DNA of 64,000 bases from Caldalkalibacillus salinus. Its GTDB lineage: Bacteria > Bacillota > Bacilli > Caldalkalibacillales > JCM-10596. This document shows, in pieces, positions 1 to 9,591 of the stretch (its first letter is position 1; each line of letters starts with the position of its first letter). A program made the translations under genes and the position numbers. The stretch spans positions 124,001 through 188,000 of the forward strand of contig NZ_JAERVL010000001.1 in assembly GCF_016745835.1 (NCBI RefSeq), written 5' to 3'. Under the pieces are notes generated by a model. The model worked only from the letters and a program-made list of their open reading frames with translations. It made no database searches and had not been told where the DNA came from.

Positions 1-1025
1 AGCAAGTCCAAGAAGAGTACCAAGGTTACTTACCCGAGAACCAACCAATGAAGATGAGTGACTTTTTTCAATTAGAAGGGTCGTTCTTCTCAATTTCACT
101 AGTTAAGGGGTTTATCAAATTTGTTTTTCATGAGCTGTGGCTCAATGGCAAGCTTCTAGCTACGATTATTATTTTGACAGTTTTTAGTATGATCTTAGAA
201 CACATCCAGTCTGCATTCGAGAAGAATAGTGTCAGTAGAGTGGCCTATGCCATCACATATCTCGTCATTATTATCCTAGCGATGAACAGCTTTGCTATCG
301 CGATCGATTATGCCAAGGAAGCGATTTCAACAATGGTGAACTTCATGATGGCCTTAATTCCGTTAGTGTTAGCGTTGATGGCTTCAGTAGGCAATATCAC
401 GTCAGTTGCCCTGTTTCACCCCTTGATCATATTTTTAGTGAACACGAGCGGTATCTTAATTTATAGCATCGTTTTTCCGTTATTATTTTTTTCATCTATT
501 TTAGGTATTGTCAGTACTTTTACAGAGCAGTACAAAGTGTCTCGTTTATCCAATCTGCTGCGTAATATCGGGATAGGTTGTCTTGGCTTATTTTTGACCG
601 TATTTCTCGGCGTGGTTTCAGTGCAGGGGGCCACAAGTGCCGTTGTCGACGGCGTCACGATTAAGACCGCTAAATTCGTCACAGGTAATTTTGTTCCAGT
701 CGTTGGAAGGATGTTCACAGACGCGACCGACACTGTTATAGGGGCTTCGCTTTTGGTTAAAAACACGATCGGGCTGGCGGGCGTTATTATCTTAATCATG
801 CTTTGTGCTTTTCCAGCCTTAAAAATTCTAACCATCGCCATTATCTTTAATATATCTGCTGCACTGCTGCAACCACTCGGTAACTCAAGTGTGATTGAAT
901 GCTTAGGGATTATCGGTAAAAATCTACTGTTTGTTTTTGCCGCACTAGCCACCGTGTGTCTCATGTTTTTTTTAGCGATTACAATCATCATCGCGGCTGG
1001 AAATCTATCGATCATGGTGCGATAG
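1..1025 (+). CDS. spoIIIAE: Stage III sporulation protein AE (5' end outside window)
   Basis: Multi-pass membrane subunit of the SpoIIIA-SpoIIQ channel that links mother cell and forespore after engulfment. The reading frame is open from base 3 to the stop at 1023-1025, so the ATG at 48 is internal and the true start lies upstream; about 340 residues are visible against roughly 390 in the family. Several hydrophobic segments alternate with Gly/Ala-rich stretches. It is followed 12 bp later by spoIIIAF, then AG and AH, the order of the B. subtilis spoIIIA operon. The identification rests on sequence character plus this gene order. Confidence 0.93.
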   Translation, partial: QVQEEYQGYLPENQPMKMSDFFQLEGSFFSISLVKGFIKFVFHELWLNGKLLATIIILTVFSMILEHIQSAFEKNSVSRVAYAITYLVIIILAMNSFAIAIDYAKEAISTMVNFMMALIPLVLALMASVGNITSVALFHPLIIFLVNTSGILIYSIVFPLLFFSSILGIVSTFTEQYKVSRLSNLLRNIGIGCLGLFLTVFLGVVSVQGATSAVVDGVTIKTAKFVTGNFVPVVGRMFTDATDTVIGASLLVKNTIGLAGVIILIMLCAFPALKILTIAIIFNISAALLQPLGNSSVIECLGIIGKNLLFVFAALATVCLMFFLAITIIIAAGNLSIMVR

Positions 1026-1037
1026 GAGGACATTGGC

Positions 1038-1745
1038 ATGAGCTTTATCGGGGAATGGATACAGCAGATCGTACTACTCATTCTCATGGCCACATTCCTA
1101 GATTTAATACTACCCAATAGTAGCATGAGAAAATATGTCAAGCTCGTAGTCGGCTTCTTGCTCATTCTCATTATCTTATCTCCAGTATTGAAACTGTTTC
1201 AATTTGATCATGAACAACTTTTACAGGCTTTAGACGCTTCTACCTCTTCTCATGAGGAACCGATGTCGGCCAGTGTTCGTGCACATGAAGAAAAGATAGA
1301 AGAGATGCAACAATCCTATGTCCTAGAGGAGGCGAGTCGAACGTGGCGGGATCACATCACTCAAAAAATAGAGCAAACATGGCCTGTCAGTGTAGCAGGT
1401 ATTGAGATCGCACTTGAGGTTCGAGGGGAAGACATCGAACTGGAAGGTCTGAAGTTGACTTTAGCCCAAGCTGTAAAGCAAACGAACACTAGCCAAGAGG
1501 GAGCCCAAGCAGAATATAAGGGACAGGAGGACGAGGATGACATTTCTGACGATGCTGTGACTATAGAACCAGTTGAACCGGTCAATGTCAACATCAATGA
1601 GAATTTGAACGGCGGAATTGAATCTGAAGCTTGGACAAAAGAACAAAAAAATTTGCAAAAAGAGGTTCTAAAATTTGTACAAGATGAATGGAATATTTCT
1701 GTAGACAAGATTAATATCGCATGGCAAAGAGGAGGTGACTCGTGA
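1038..1745 (+). CDS. spoIIIAF: Stage III sporulation protein AF
   Basis: Membrane-anchored component of the SpoIIIA-SpoIIQ complex in the mother-cell membrane. Two N-terminal hydrophobic segments (about residues 7-24 and 32-50) are followed by a soluble, acidic, low-complexity region and a C-terminal domain ending close to the stop. A clear GGAGG lies 10 bp before the ATG. At 235 residues it is a little longer than the B. subtilis protein, the extra length lying in a Glu/Asp-rich linker around residues 150-190. The stop at 1743-1745 directly abuts the spoIIIAG start. Confidence 0.9.
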   Translation: MSFIGEWIQQIVLLILMATFLDLILPNSSMRKYVKLVVGFLLILIILSPVLKLFQFDHEQLLQALDASTSSHEEPMSASVRAHEEKIEEMQQSYVLEEASRTWRDHITQKIEQTWPVSVAGIEIALEVRGEDIELEGLKLTLAQAVKQTNTSQEGAQAEYKGQEDEDDISDDAVTIEPVEPVNVNINENLNGGIESEAWTKEQKNLQKEVLKFVQDEWNISVDKINIAWQRGGDS

Positions 1746-2420
1746 ATGATAAGAAAAATATGGCAGTGGATGAAACCTATCTTTTTCGAGGAGAAGCAAG
1801 AACAGGAATCTCGTTCAGAAGAAAACAAACTCACCATCACGCAGTGGATTTTGTTAGTAGGATGTATCGGATTGGGAGCGATGATGCTGCACCATTATTT
1901 TAACGACCAAAGACAGGTCCAACCTGTCACGTCTTCCTCTCAAGAAAACTTAACGCATGAAGCAGACGAAACTGAAGATACAGAAGAAGTCTTCGGTCCT
2001 TCACGAAGTAGCCCAGAGACCATGCGAGAGTATGAAAGGTTTTATGAGAATAAGCTGAAAGATACCCTGACAACGATCAGAGGTGTTGGGGATGTGACCG
2101 TTTTCGTTAATCTAGATTCAACAGAGCAAATCGTCGTAGAGAAGAATGTGAGAACACAACATTCACAAACCAATGAACAAGACAGAGAAGGGGGGAGTCG
2201 TAGTATTGTTGACGATACAACAGATGAGCAAGTGGTCATTATACGCAAGAATGATGGGGATGAACCAGTGATTATCATGAAGAAAAAACCCAAAGTAAGA
2301 GGTGTGATGGTCGTGGCTTCTGGTGCTGAAAATGCACAGGTCAAAGCCTGGATCCTTGAGGCGGTTCAACGCACGTTGGATGTACCTTTACACCGCATTT
2401 CCGTGTTACCTAAAAATTGA
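1746..2420 (+). CDS. spoIIIAG: Stage III sporulation protein AG
   Basis: Ring-forming subunit of the SpoIIIA-SpoIIQ channel. One transmembrane helix (about residues 31-48) is followed by an acidic linker and a C-terminal ring-building-motif type domain (about 85-224), matching family architecture. The gene starts one base after the spoIIIAF stop, with GGAGGTGA inside the end of spoIIIAF as its ribosome binding site, so translational coupling is likely. Length (224 residues) fits the family. Expression is expected from the mother-cell sigma-E promoter of the operon, which is outside the window. Confidence 0.9.
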   Translation: MIRKIWQWMKPIFFEEKQEQESRSEENKLTITQWILLVGCIGLGAMMLHHYFNDQRQVQPVTSSSQENLTHEADETEDTEEVFGPSRSSPETMREYERFYENKLKDTLTTIRGVGDVTVFVNLDSTEQIVVEKNVRTQHSQTNEQDREGGSRSIVDDTTDEQVVIIRKNDGDEPVIIMKKKPKVRGVMVVASGAENAQVKAWILEAVQRTLDVPLHRISVLPKN

Positions 2421-2455
2421 CATAGATTACTAAGAAAAAAAGGGAGGCTGTCTAA

Positions 2456-3028
2456 ATGGTATTGAAGAAACAAACCGTTTGGCTGTTGACAATGTTATCT
2501 TTGATGGTGGTTCTTTCAGCGTACTATCTCTTTAACCACGAACCAACGAATGTGAATGATTATGTCTGGGACGATGAAGAATTAATGGAATCCTACGGAG
2601 AGGTTGAAAGTGACATGGATGTCCAATCAGAAGATGAAGAAAATGTAAGTGAAGAAAGTATGGCCAGCGGTATCGAATCCACAAGTGACTATTTTATTAC
2701 TCAGAGGGTAGAAATCGAAACCGAAAGACAAAAACAGCTAGAAGAATATAGAGAGGCCCTATCATCTTCGGAAGCCAACGCCCAAACCCTCGCAGAAACA
2801 AGATCTAGTATGGAACGAATAGAGGAGCTATCTGAGGCAGAATTGACCATTGAGAGTCTCCTCAAAGCAGAGGGCTATGAAGAAGCATTAGTTGTTGCCA
2901 ATGATGATAAAGTTAACGTCGTGGTGCAAGCGGACACACTTGATAGACAGCAAGCGGTGGGAATCATTCGAATGGTCCAAGAGCATCTTGACGTTGGCGG
3001 ACATCAAGTGAATGTCACTTTCCGCTAA
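2456..3028 (+). CDS. spoIIIAH: Stage III sporulation protein AH
   Basis: Mother-cell membrane protein whose extracellular domain binds forespore SpoIIQ across the intermembrane space. A single N-terminal transmembrane segment (about residues 7-26) is followed by an acidic linker, a charged helical region (about 80-125) and a C-terminal YscJ/FliF-like ring domain. The AGGGAGG ribosome binding site is 9 bp before the ATG. It is the last gene of the spoIIIA operon; a strong intrinsic terminator lies directly downstream at 3062-3106. Confidence 0.91.
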   Translation: MVLKKQTVWLLTMLSLMVVLSAYYLFNHEPTNVNDYVWDDEELMESYGEVESDMDVQSEDEENVSEESMASGIESTSDYFITQRVEIETERQKQLEEYREALSSSEANAQTLAETRSSMERIEELSEAELTIESLLKAEGYEEALVVANDDKVNVVVQADTLDRQQAVGIIRMVQEHLDVGGHQVNVTFR

Positions 3029-3061
3029 GTTAAACTTCTAAAGAGATGCGACACTTCAGTT

Positions 3062-3106
3062 AAGACCTTATTTTGGGATCTACTCCTAAAGTAAGGTCTT
3101 TATTTT
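3062..3106 (+). terminator. Rho-independent terminator of the spoIIIA operon
   Basis: Perfect 9-bp inverted repeat AAGACCTTA (3062-3070) / TAAGGTCTT (3092-3100) followed by TATTTT. It separates spoIIIAH from accB. Confidence 0.85.
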
Positions 3107-3131
3107 GTGCAACATGTAAGGTAAACTATGA

Positions 3132-3137
3132 TATAAT
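3132..3137 (+). promoter_or_regulatory. Probable -10 element upstream of accB
   Basis: TATAAT at 3132-3137 preceded by TGA (extended -10 type), about 48 bp upstream of the accB GTG. No good -35 is visible at 16-18 bp, so it would rely on the extended -10. No FapR-type site was recognised. Confidence 0.45.
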
Positions 3138-3184
3138 GAGTGTAAATGTTTAAATTAGATATCCTATAGTTTAGGAGTGATAAA

Positions 3185-3694
3185 GTGTTAAAGATGCATG
3201 AAATTCGAGAACTTATTAAATTAGTCGATCAATCATCGATTAATGACTTTGAATACGAATTCGAAGGGCTCAAAGTGATGATAAAGAAAAATGAACAAGG
3301 AACCACTGCTGTACATACACCGTCTGAGGCTGTCACTAGACAAGAAGCAGTGTCCACAGAGCCCGAAACGAGAGCACCTGAGGCTCCTGTTGCACCAGAA
3401 CCTCAAAGGGAAAAGGCTGCACCAGCGCCATCAGACGTCGCTGATGACCAAAATTTACATCAGATTACATCACCGATGGTAGGAACGTTCTACTCTGCCC
3501 CGTCTCCAGATGCAGACCCTTACGTTAAGTCTGGTGATAAGGTTCAAGACGCCACGGTCGTTTGTATCGTTGAAGCAATGAAATTAATGAACGAGATAGA
3601 AGCGGAAGTCCGTGGTGAGATTGTAGAAGTACTCGTTGAGAATGGACAACTTGTAGAATACGGACAACCTCTATTCTTAGTGAGGCCTGAGTAA
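3185..3694 (+). CDS. accB: Acetyl-CoA carboxylase biotin carboxyl carrier protein
   Basis: Carries the biotin that shuttles carboxyl groups in acetyl-CoA carboxylase, the first committed step of fatty acid synthesis. The C-terminal biotinyl domain (about residues 92-168) contains the EAMKLMNE motif with biotinylated Lys at about residue 133. The preceding region is the usual Pro/Ala/Glu-rich linker. The start is GTG with TAGGAG 8 bp upstream. The biotin motif reads AMKLM instead of the commoner AMKMM, a normal Bacillales variant. accC follows 12 bp later, so the two are surely cotranscribed. Confidence 0.96.
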   Translation: MLKMHEIRELIKLVDQSSINDFEYEFEGLKVMIKKNEQGTTAVHTPSEAVTRQEAVSTEPETRAPEAPVAPEPQREKAAPAPSDVADDQNLHQITSPMVGTFYSAPSPDADPYVKSGDKVQDATVVCIVEAMKLMNEIEAEVRGEIVEVLVENGQLVEYGQPLFLVRPE

Positions 3695-3706
3695 AGGGGA
3701 GTTACC

Positions 3707-5062
3707 ATGTTTAATAAAATCTTAGTTGCCAACCGCGGAGAGATTGCGGTACGCATTATACGTGCATGTAAGGAGCTCGGTATTGAAACAGTCGCCGTTT
3801 ACTCTGAAGCGGATAAGGATTCACTCCACGTGAGGTTAGCAGATGAAGCGTATTGCATCGGTCCAACCCCGTCAAAAGAGAGCTACCTTAACTTTACCAA
3901 TCTCATGAGTGTAGCGACTTTAACGGAGACTGATGCTGTCCACCCAGGCTACGGGTTTTTATCGGAAAACGCTGATTTTGCTGAGCTTTGTGCCGCTTGT
4001 AATATTACTTTTATTGGGCCAAGCCCAGAAGCCATTAGCAAAATGGGAGCCAAAGCCGTGGCGCGTGAGACCATGGAGGAAGCTGGGGTTCCGATCGTGC
4101 CAGGTTCAGATGGCATTGTTGAAAGCGAGGATGAAGCCCTTCAAGTGGCAGAAAAGATTGGCTATCCTGTCATTATTAAAGCCACAGCAGGTGGCGGAGG
4201 AAAAGGCATACGGGTAGCGCGGACGAAAGAAGATCTCATCAAGGGTATGAATATCACACAGCAGGAAGCGGCTACGGCTTTCGGTAATCCTGGTGTGTAT
4301 ATTGAGAAATTTATAGAAGATTTCCGACACGTAGAAATTCAAGTCATGGCTGACAAACATGGCAACGCAGTGCACCTTGGTGAACGCGATTGCTCCATCC
4401 AACGTCGTCTACAGAAACTGATAGAGGAGGCGCCATCGCCAGCCCTATCGGAGGAGAAACGTCAACAAATGGGGGGCGACGCCGTTGCTGCTGCCAAAGC
4501 GGTGGATTACGCTGGGGCAGGGACCATTGAGTTTATCTACGACAAGGACGGTCATTACTACTTCATGGAGATGAACACGCGTATTCAGGTTGAACATCCC
4601 GTGACTGAGCAGGTGACAGGTATTGACTTAATCAAGGAACAAATATCCGTTGCCGCCGGAAATCCTTTGTCTTTTTCTCAAGAAGATGTACAATTAGACG
4701 GGTGGTCTATCGAATGTCGTATTAACGCAGAAAATCCAGACAAGAATTTTATGCCATCACCGGGGCAAATTGATATGTACCTTCCGCCAGGGGGCGTGGG
4801 TGTACGTGTCGATAGCGGGGCTTATCCAGGCTACTTCATTTCTCCTCATTATGATTCCATGATTGCCAAGCTCATCGTTTGGGGGAAAGATCGAGGAGAG
4901 GCCATCAGACGGATGAAGCGTGCTTTAGACGAGTTTGCAGTGGATGGTATTGACACCACGATTGATTTTCATAAACGTGTCATGAGTCACGAAGCCTTTC
5001 AGAGCGGCGATTTTAACACTAAGTTTCTTGAGACTTATGATTTAACTGAGAAAAAGAAATGA
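3707..5062 (+). CDS. accC: Acetyl-CoA carboxylase, biotin carboxylase subunit
   Basis: ATP- and bicarbonate-dependent carboxylation of the biotin on AccB. At 451 residues it is standard length. Visible are the N-terminal [13 protein letters not shown] motif, the ATP-grasp glycine loop ([12 protein letters not shown] at about 158-170), the [12 protein letters not shown] region, and the catalytic [16 protein letters not shown] segment at about 286-301. It is coupled to accB with GGGGAG before its ATG. The Asp23-type gene follows 37 bp downstream as in B. subtilis (accB-accC-yqhY). Confidence 0.97.
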   Translation: MFNKILVANRGEIAVRIIRACKELGIETVAVYSEADKDSLHVRLADEAYCIGPTPSKESYLNFTNLMSVATLTETDAVHPGYGFLSENADFAELCAACNITFIGPSPEAISKMGAKAVARETMEEAGVPIVPGSDGIVESEDEALQVAEKIGYPVIIKATAGGGGKGIRVARTKEDLIKGMNITQQEAATAFGNPGVYIEKFIEDFRHVEIQVMADKHGNAVHLGERDCSIQRRLQKLIEEAPSPALSEEKRQQMGGDAVAAAKAVDYAGAGTIEFIYDKDGHYYFMEMNTRIQVEHPVTEQVTGIDLIKEQISVAAGNPLSFSQEDVQLDGWSIECRINAENPDKNFMPSPGQIDMYLPPGGVGVRVDSGAYPGYFISPHYDSMIAKLIVWGKDRGEAIRRMKRALDEFAVDGIDTTIDFHKRVMSHEAFQSGDFNTKFLETYDLTEKKK

Positions 5063-5099
5063 TAAGAAGAGTAAGGTAAGTTTACGGAGGTGTATTAGA

Positions 5100-5486
5100 A
5101 TGGAAACATCATTCCCACATTTTCATCAAGCGTCTGAATTAGGCAAGGTCGAAATAGCCCCAGACGTCCTTGAAGTGATCGCTGGCTTAGCTGCATCGGA
5201 AATTGATGGTGTGGCCTACATGAGCGGTGGTTTTGTTGGCGGAATTGCAGAGAGACTAGGTCGTAAAAACCTCTCTAGAGGGGTAAAGGTCGAACTAGGT
5301 GAGAACCATTCAGTGATTGAAGTTTCTATCATCGTTGACTATGGTGTGCGAATTCCTGAGGTAGCAACAGCTGTACAGGAAAACGTTAAATCCACGGTAC
5401 AGAACATGACAGGGTTAGACGTCGTTGAAGTTAATGTACATGTGATCAGTGTTCACGTAAAGCAGGGTGGAGAAGAAACTAAATGA
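5100..5486 (+). CDS. yqhY: Asp23/Gls24 family protein (YqhY-like)
   Basis: Asp23/Gls24 domain protein of 128 residues, cytosolic, with no transmembrane segment. In B. subtilis the equivalent gene sits directly after accC and is linked to control of acetyl-CoA carboxylase activity; the same order here supports the name. The domain spans about residues 15-122, with the characteristic alternation of GVAYMSGG and VDYGVRIPEVA motifs. GGAGG lies 10 bp upstream of the ATG. Its stop overlaps the nusB start by 4 bp (ATGA), so translational coupling is expected. Molecular function is not settled. Confidence 0.88.
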   Translation: METSFPHFHQASELGKVEIAPDVLEVIAGLAASEIDGVAYMSGGFVGGIAERLGRKNLSRGVKVELGENHSVIEVSIIVDYGVRIPEVATAVQENVKSTVQNMTGLDVVEVNVHVISVHVKQGGEETK

Positions 5487-5866
5487 AACGAAGACTAGCG
5501 AGAGAACGCATCATACAAGCCTTGTACCAAATGGACATGGTCAAGGCTTCTTGGCAACAAGCGCTATCCAATGTGCTCGATGAAGAACCTTCTGATACGT
5601 ATCTTGAGGAGGTATTAGCAGGGGTCTCAGAGCAAATGGACAGCTTAGATCAAAAGATTACACCGCATTTGAAAAACTGGTCGTTAGAGCGACTCGCCAT
5701 CACGGACCGCGCCATTTTACGTTTAGGTGTGTACGAAATTTTCCACCGTGATGATGTTCCCAATGAAGTGGCGATTAATGAAGCGGTAGAGTTGGCCAAG
5801 TCTTTTGGTACGGACGACTCCGCAAAATTCATTAACGGTCTGTTATCAAATGTGAGCTCATCCTGA
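5483..5866 (+). CDS. nusB: Transcription antitermination factor NusB
   Basis: Small all-helical RNA-binding protein that joins NusE (ribosomal protein S10) on boxA RNA during rRNA antitermination. The 127 residues match the family length. Conserved segments are the N-terminal RLARERIIQALYQMD, the central WSLERLAITDRAILRLGVYE and the C-terminal NEAVELAKSFGTDDSAKFINGLL (given here in parts across residues 65-120). The ATG overlaps the upstream stop by 4 bp. Position between accC/yqhY and folD matches B. subtilis. Confidence 0.95.
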   Translation: MKRRLARERIIQALYQMDMVKASWQQALSNVLDEEPSDTYLEEVLAGVSEQMDSLDQKITPHLKNWSLERLAITDRAILRLGVYEIFHRDDVPNEVAINEAVELAKSFGTDDSAKFINGLLSNVSSS

Positions 5867-5888
5867 AAACAATTTTAGGAGTAATGTC

Positions 5889-6848
5889 ATGGCCATATTA
5901 GGAATAGACACCAGTAATTACCGTACGTCCATCTGTATCCTTAACGATGACTTTAAGGCGGTCGAAGAGTCTCACCCTCTTTTACCTGTTCCTAAAGGTG
6001 AAAGAGGTCTGCAACAATCGACAGCAGTATTTGAACATCTCAAATCGTGGCAAAACATTTTACGTGACCTCAAAGGACGTTATGATATTAAAGCGATCGG
6101 GGTCAGTGTAAAACCTCGACCAGTCGATGACTCCTATATGCCAGTATTTAAAGTGGGCGAAGTCTTAGCACAGACTTTGGCTCACTTTCTTTCTGTTCCG
6201 TACATCACGACAAGTCACCAGGAAGGGCATATAGCTGCAGGTGAGTACTCTGCACTAGAAAGACCCCATCAGGATACTTTCATCGCCGTTCACTTATCTG
6301 GTGGGACGAGTGAAGTGTTACACGTTTACCGTCACAGTATGGGGTACGATATTGTCAAATTAGGCGGGACACTCGATTTGCATGCGGGACAATTCGTCGA
6401 CCGCATCGGCGTGGCTTTAGGCTTACAGTTTCCCTCGGGGCCACACCTTGAACATTTAGCAGCCTCTGTTACTGAACATGAGGACATCCCTATTATCCCT
6501 TCATTCGTTCAAGGGGTTGATTTTAGTTTTTCTGGTCCAACCACGGCTGGGATGCGGCACATTGATAATAGAGATTACAGTTCTCCCGCTATCGCGCGTG
6601 CAGTAGAGCGTAACATATCCAAAACACTTGAAAAATCAGTACGCGCAGCCGTAGAGCAAACACGTGTAAAAGAAATCCTTCTCGTGGGGGGCGTTGCGGC
6701 CAATCAATATATTCTATCACAATTAAAAAAGCGATTAGAACATCCTGTCAATGGGGCAAAGGTTTACACGGCAGATCCCCGTTATGCGACAGATAACGCT
6801 TTTGGTGTGGCTTGTTTAGCGAATAAGCGTATAAAAGATGAACAATAA
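5889..6848 (+). CDS. TsaD/Kae1-like (ASKHA fold) paralogue of unknown role
   Basis: A 319-residue protein related to TsaD/Kae1 (old name O-sialoglycoprotein endopeptidase). It keeps the likely metal ligands: HQEGH at about residues 115-119 (HxxxH) and an Asp in ATDNAFG near the C-terminus, plus a nucleotide-loop motif LSGGTSEV at about 136-143. It is shorter than typical TsaD (about 340 residues) and lacks the usual GETxDDxA segment, having LDLHAGQFVDRIG instead. Being between nusB and folD, not with tsaE/tsaB, it is probably not the housekeeping t6A enzyme. The family is sometimes annotated as O-sialoglycoprotein endopeptidase; substrate unknown. Confidence 0.8.
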   Translation: MAILGIDTSNYRTSICILNDDFKAVEESHPLLPVPKGERGLQQSTAVFEHLKSWQNILRDLKGRYDIKAIGVSVKPRPVDDSYMPVFKVGEVLAQTLAHFLSVPYITTSHQEGHIAAGEYSALERPHQDTFIAVHLSGGTSEVLHVYRHSMGYDIVKLGGTLDLHAGQFVDRIGVALGLQFPSGPHLEHLAASVTEHEDIPIIPSFVQGVDFSFSGPTTAGMRHIDNRDYSSPAIARAVERNISKTLEKSVRAAVEQTRVKEILLVGGVAANQYILSQLKKRLEHPVNGAKVYTADPRYATDNAFGVACLANKRIKDEQ

Positions 6849-6968
6849 ATAGTATTTATTACATAAATGTTCGGTATTTACTTCTCTTGTGAATCACGGT
6901 AGACTGTTGATAAAGGAAATAGAAGCACAGGATTGAACGACGAAGTGTGATGACGAGGAGGAATAACT

Positions 6969-7835
6969 TTGACAGCAACAATTATAAGTGGAAAAGAACT
7001 AGCCCAGACATTTCATGAGGATATAGCGCAGGAAGTACAGAGATTGAGGAAAAATAATGTGCAGCCAGGTTTGGCCGTTATACTGGTTGGAGAACATCCT
7101 GCATCCGTATCCTACGTGAAGGCCAAGATAAAAGATTGTGAAAAAGTAGGGATCCATTCAACAGCGATACGCTTAGGAGAGAGAACGACAGAAAGTGAAC
7201 TACTTGCTCACATCGATAAGCTTAATCATGATCCACAAATACACGGTATTCTCGTGCAACTTCCTCTACCGGACCACATCTCGGAGGAGAAAGTGATAAA
7301 TGCCATCGTTCCAGAGAAAGACGTGGATGGTTTTCATCCGGTTAATGTCGGCAATATGGTGATTGGCGATGAATGTTTTCTGCCTTGTACCCCGCACGGA
7401 ATTGTAAAAATGATTAAATCAACAGGCACAGATTTGCAAGGGAAACATGTGGTCGTAGTCGGCCGCAGTAATATCGTGGGCAAACCCGTATCGTTATTAA
7501 TGTTGCAAGAACATGCAACGGTCACCATTTGTCACTCTCGGACACAAAAGCTAACTGACATCACTAAGCAAGCGGATGTGTTGATTGTAGCGGTGGGCAG
7601 AGAAGAGTTTGTAGGAAAAGAACACGTGGCACCCGGCACGATTGTAATTGATGTCGGTGTCAATCGTAATCATGAAGGCCGTTTAGTTGGGGACGTACGT
7701 TTTGACGAGTTAAAAGAAATCGCAAGCTTCATCACACCTGTACCAGGGGGCGTAGGTCCAATGACAAGAACAATGCTTTTATATAACACGTTAGAGTCTG
7801 CCAAAAGACACCAAGCTGTCACACACACAGGTTAA
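6969..7835 (+). CDS. folD: Methylenetetrahydrofolate dehydrogenase/cyclohydrolase
   Basis: Bifunctional one-carbon enzyme interconverting 5,10-methylene-, 5,10-methenyl- and 10-formyl-tetrahydrofolate with NADP. The catalytic YVKAKIKDCEKVGI region lies at about residues 50-63 (Tyr50 and Lys54 type residues), followed by GILVQLPLP at about 95-103 and the signature PVPGGVGPMTRTML near residues 259-272. The start is TTG at 6969, supported by GAGGAGG eight bases upstream; no ATG in this frame gives a full N-terminus. At 288 residues the length is normal. Confidence 0.96.
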   Translation: MTATIISGKELAQTFHEDIAQEVQRLRKNNVQPGLAVILVGEHPASVSYVKAKIKDCEKVGIHSTAIRLGERTTESELLAHIDKLNHDPQIHGILVQLPLPDHISEEKVINAIVPEKDVDGFHPVNVGNMVIGDECFLPCTPHGIVKMIKSTGTDLQGKHVVVVGRSNIVGKPVSLLMLQEHATVTICHSRTQKLTDITKQADVLIVAVGREEFVGKEHVAPGTIVIDVGVNRNHEGRLVGDVRFDELKEIASFITPVPGGVGPMTRTMLLYNTLESAKRHQAVTHTG

Positions 7836-7934
7836 TCGGTTAACAACTTAGGTTGTATCATCAGGGTGATTACCAGTCTTGTTACCTATAATTCAGCGTG
7901 GTGATTTGTAGCACTTCTACAAAGGAGTGATAAA

Positions 7935-9293
7935 TTGGATCAGCAACATATCTTAACCGTTCGTGAGTTAACCCATCAAGTCAAACATCTCATTGAACGT
8001 GAATCGTCCTTAAGGAATGTGTGGGTCAGAGCGGAAATATCTAATTTTACCCACCATAGTCGAGGCCATATGTACTTTACATTAAAAGACGAATATTCCA
8101 GAGTCAGAACGGTTATGTTTGCAGGGCATAACCGTTATTTGAAATTCATGCCTCAAAACGGGATGAAAGTGCTTGTCCGTGGCGAAGTGAATGTCTACGA
8201 ACGTGACGGACAATACCAATTGTTGGCCAAAGAGATGCAACCAGATGGTATCGGTGCTTTGTACCAAGCATACGAACAGTTAAAGCAAAAATTAGAACAA
8301 CGGGGTTGGTTTGACGAAAATAAGAAGAAACCTATCCCCAAGTTTCCTAAACGAATCGGTGTGATTACTTCAAAAACGGGGGCAGCCATCCGAGATATCT
8401 TAATCACAATCACACGTCGTTTTCCTATCGCTGAGATTGTGATATTTCCAGTTAACGTCCAAGGAGAGTATGCGCCAAAGTCCATAGCGGATGCCATTGG
8501 ACGAGCCCAAACAACGGGCCAACTCGATGTTCTGATCGTTGGTAGAGGCGGTGGGTCAATTGAAGAGTTATGGGCTTTTAATGAGGAAATCGTGGCCACT
8601 GCCATCCATCATTCTCACGTTCCAGTCATTTCAGCCGTAGGACATGAAACGGATTTTACGATCGCTGATTTTGTAGCGGACCTCAGAGCCCCTACACCCA
8701 CCGCTGCTGCAGAGCTAGCGGTCCCAGTTTTGACAGAATTAAGAGAAAAGGTACAACAAGCGCGTACAAGCCTGAAAAGATCGTTAATGCTTTCTCTAGA
8801 GCAAAAGCGCCAACGACTTGAGGCGATTGGCAACCGTTACGCCTTTCGTTACCCACAGCGTCTCATACAGGAGAAAGAACAAGAACTTGATCATAAGATC
8901 ATGCGATTAGAACAGGCGATACGCCAACAGCAATTGAGTAAACAACTTCAATTACAACACTCAAAACGAGCTTTAATACAGATGAATCCTCAAGCGCAAT
9001 TAAAGCAAGCGGCAAGGGATCATATTAGATTGAGACAGCAGTTGGAGAAAGAGATGGAACGACACCTTATTAGAAAACGGGAGCAACTCAACTGGCAACT
9101 GTCTAAACTTGAGGCGTACAGCCCGCTTAAGATTATGACAAAAGGGTACTCCTTAATATATAATCAGAGTAAGGAAACGTTGTATCGATCAGTCAAAGAC
9201 ATTGAGGAGGGACAGAAGGTTAAGGTCCGCATGCAAGATGGCGAACTCGATTGTCAGGTTCGTGATAAAAAGGAGGTTAGCCAACATGAGTGA
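7935..9293 (+). CDS. xseA: Exodeoxyribonuclease VII large subunit
   Basis: Large subunit of the single-strand-specific exonuclease VII. An OB-fold nucleic-acid-binding domain (about residues 5-100) precedes the catalytic domain with [16 protein letters not shown] (about 139-154), [14 protein letters not shown] (about 202-215) and [15 protein letters not shown] (about 236-250), then long coiled-coil helices (about 265-400). The start is TTG with AAAGGAG eight bases upstream. At 452 residues the length is typical. The 3' end overlaps the xseB start by 8 bp. Confidence 0.96.
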   Translation: MDQQHILTVRELTHQVKHLIERESSLRNVWVRAEISNFTHHSRGHMYFTLKDEYSRVRTVMFAGHNRYLKFMPQNGMKVLVRGEVNVYERDGQYQLLAKEMQPDGIGALYQAYEQLKQKLEQRGWFDENKKKPIPKFPKRIGVITSKTGAAIRDILITITRRFPIAEIVIFPVNVQGEYAPKSIADAIGRAQTTGQLDVLIVGRGGGSIEELWAFNEEIVATAIHHSHVPVISAVGHETDFTIADFVADLRAPTPTAAAELAVPVLTELREKVQQARTSLKRSLMLSLEQKRQRLEAIGNRYAFRYPQRLIQEKEQELDHKIMRLEQAIRQQQLSKQLQLQHSKRALIQMNPQAQLKQAARDHIRLRQQLEKEMERHLIRKREQLNWQLSKLEAYSPLKIMTKGYSLIYNQSKETLYRSVKDIEEGQKVKVRMQDGELDCQVRDKKEVSQHE

Positions 9294-9591
9294 ACAAGAC
9301 GCAGTCAATACGAACAACGTTAACGTTGATGATAGCGAAAACAGTCAAAGCAATGTAGGGCAGACGGAAAAATCGTTTGAGGAAGAGATGGCACAATTAG
9401 AACACATTGTCCAACAGCTAGAAACGGGAGAAGTCCCTTTAGAAAAAGCAATCGAACTTTTCCAGGAAGGGATGTCCCTATCTAAAAACTGTCATCAAAA
9501 GCTAGAAAAAGTTGAAAAGCAAGTTCACGTCTTGCTAGAAGAGGATGGACAGTTAACAAAGCGTGAACTTAAGCTAGAGGAGGACCGATAG
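9286..9591 (+). CDS. xseB: Exodeoxyribonuclease VII small subunit
   Basis: Small helical subunit of exonuclease VII. I place the start at the ATG at 9286, with AAGGAGG 8 bp upstream inside xseA; a longer open frame from 9202 has no ribosome binding site and lies wholly in xseA. The 101-residue product has an unusual Asn/Asp/Ser-rich N-terminal extension of about 24 residues before the conserved core ([20 protein letters not shown] and [16 protein letters not shown]). ispA begins directly after the stop. Confidence 0.93.
   Translation: MSEQDAVNTNNVNVDDSENSQSNVGQTEKSFEEEMAQLEHIVQQLETGEVPLEKAIELFQEGMSLSKNCHQKLEKVEKQVHVLLEEDGQLTKRELKLEEDR

Noticed and set aside
461-1171. 236-residue minus-strand frame over spoIIIAE/AF
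   Set aside because: Antisense shadow of membrane-protein codons; no start signal and no family.
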